A DNA stretch of 6,348 nucleotides from the NCBI GenBank assembly GCA_002347925.1, contig DDYL01000082.1:8361-14708 (forward strand), in the 5' to 3' direction. Each line of letters opens with the position of its first letter. The first letter of the stretch is position 1. The notes beneath the pieces were generated by a model, which worked only from the letters and a program-made list of their open reading frames with translations, was not told where the DNA came from and did no database searches. Source of the stretch: Chloroflexi bacterium UBA2235 (GTDB lineage Bacteria; Chloroflexota; UBA11872; UBA12225). Both the position numbers and the translations under genes were made by a program. Of this stretch, positions 5,464 through 6,348 are shown one piece after another.

Positions 5464-6348
5464 ATGGAACTGAAGCAGACTCGTGAAGGAGCGCTGCGTC
5501 TCGGAAGTGCTGCGAGTGCGGCCGCTGTTGCGGGCACTCTTGGCCTCTTCGACGCACGCGAAGCTGGCGCGCAGGCGTCGGAACTTCCCCGTGGTCGCAC
5601 CCTGCGCATGGTGTTCGGTGGCAGTGGCGGTAAGTTCACCGACACCGGCATTGGCAACCCTTACGCGGCCGGCGCAACCCATCAGATTGGCAATGCTGCC
5701 CTCTGGGAGCCTCTCTTCTATTATTCCGCCTTCGCTGACGACATGATCCCGTGGCTTGCCACCGGATATTCGTATGCCGAGGACTTCAGTGCGCTCACCG
5801 TCAACATCCGCAAGGGTGCCGAGTGGGGTGACGGCCAGGCCTTCACTGCCAATGACGTGGCGTTCACCTTCAACCTGCTCAAGGACAACCAGAAGTTGAC
5901 CTACGGCGGGGACATGAAGAAGTACATCAAGTCGGTTGAGGCGACGGACGACCAGACGGTTGTCTTCACGTTCAATTCGCCGAACCCGCGCTTCCTCTTC
6001 GAGTACCTCGCGTTCAAGTTCGACAACGGCGTGAAGCTGCTCCCGAAGCACATCTTCGAGGGCAAGGATCCTCTGGAGTTCATGTGGTTCGACCTCGAGA
6101 AGGGCTGGCCGTGCGGCACCGGGCCGTACAAGATCACCCTCTGGAGTGAGACCCAGAAGTTCATGGACCTGCGCCAGGATTGGTGGGGAGCGAAGACGCT
6201 GTTTGCCCTGCTTCCGCAAGTCGAACGAATTGTTTTTACCCCTTATTCCGACGACAACCGGACCGCCCAGCTTCTCGCCTCGAACGAAGTCGATGCGTCG
6301 CTTGACCTCCGACCTGGCACGATCAAGGCGCTGCTCCCGCAGAACAAG
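5464..6348 (+). CDS. Family 5 extracellular substrate-binding protein of an ABC transporter, N-terminal part
   Basis: The frame runs from the ATG at 5464 to the right edge (295 residues seen; the family is usually 500-600). It captures peptides or similar solutes outside the membrane and hands them to an ABC permease. Residues 1-38 form a secretion signal: a Tat-like start QTREGALRLGSA, an Ala-rich core GSAASAAAVAGTLGLF (14-29), and a likely cut after AQA (36-38). No lipobox cysteine is present. The usual twin arginine is Arg-Glu here. Family marks are NPYAAG and ALWEPLFYY (about 65-87), WGDGQAFTANDVAFTFNLL (121-139), LLPKHIF (192-198) and GTGPYKI (218-224). Stop codons upstream (TGA at 5404-5406) and the lack of other in-frame ATG or GTG fix the start; AGGA is close, three bases before it. 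Codons are strongly biased to AAG, GAG and TTC, suggesting high expression. Permease and ATPase genes would be expected beyond the window. Confidence 0.95.
   Translation, partial: MELKQTREGALRLGSAASAAAVAGTLGLFDAREAGAQASELPRGRTLRMVFGGSGGKFTDTGIGNPYAAGATHQIGNAALWEPLFYYSAFADDMIPWLATGYSYAEDFSALTVNIRKGAEWGDGQAFTANDVAFTFNLLKDNQKLTYGGDMKKYIKSVEATDDQTVVFTFNSPNPRFLFEYLAFKFDNGVKLLPKHIFEGKDPLEFMWFDLEKGWPCGTGPYKITLWSETQKFMDLRQDWWGAKTLFALLPQVERIVFTPYSDDNRTAQLLASNEVDASLDLRPGTIKALLPQNK

Noticed and set aside
5425..6219. Long minus-strand frame (264 codons) antisense to the binding-protein gene
   Set aside because: The plus frame carries clear family 5 binding-protein motifs and biased codons. The antisense frame is the usual by-product of GC-rich third positions and shows no recognisable domain.

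Overview
This is a GC-rich (about 60% by eye) bacterial chromosomal window with short intergenic gaps. No rRNA, tRNA, CRISPR array, transposase or phage gene was recognised. Four things fit a Chloroflexota (Thermomicrobia-like) or actinobacterial genome: a family 5 solute-binding protein with a twin-arginine-like leader, a Gfo/Idh/MocA oxidoreductase, a 3-hydroxyacyl-CoA dehydrogenase and a stand-alone FliG-C-like protein. That placement is inferred from gene style, not from a marker gene.

Layout. Positions 1-3785 carry six genes on the minus strand. In transcription order they are a NUDIX hydrolase, a small FliG-C-like protein, a Gfo/Idh/MocA oxidoreductase, an unrecognised 139-residue protein, a protein resembling general-stress 17M-type proteins, and an S1-like RNA-binding protein cut by the left edge. 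The fourth and fifth genes overlap as TGATG and are almost certainly translated together. A stem-loop behind the FliG-like gene and a 179-base gap before the oxidoreductase suggest more than one transcript. A 99-base divergent region (3786-3884) separates this block from a plus-strand 3-hydroxyacyl-CoA dehydrogenase (3885-4871).

The stretch 4872-5463 has no large gene. It holds a likely 47-residue single-pass membrane protein on the minus strand (4937-5080), small inverted repeats, and a leader of about 200 bases with four hairpins in front of the last gene. That gene (5464 to the right edge) encodes the N-terminal 295 residues of a family 5 (dipeptide/oligopeptide/nickel type) ABC-transporter substrate-binding protein.

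How the genes work together. The dehydrogenase suggests acyl-CoA or carnitine/gulonate-type oxidation. The Gfo/Idh/MocA enzyme suggests sugar or polyol oxidation. The binding protein suggests import of peptides or related solutes. No single complete pathway is visible. The least explained parts are the FliG-C-like protein outside any flagellar cluster, the TGATG-coupled pair, the overlooked membrane microprotein, and the structured leader of the transporter gene.
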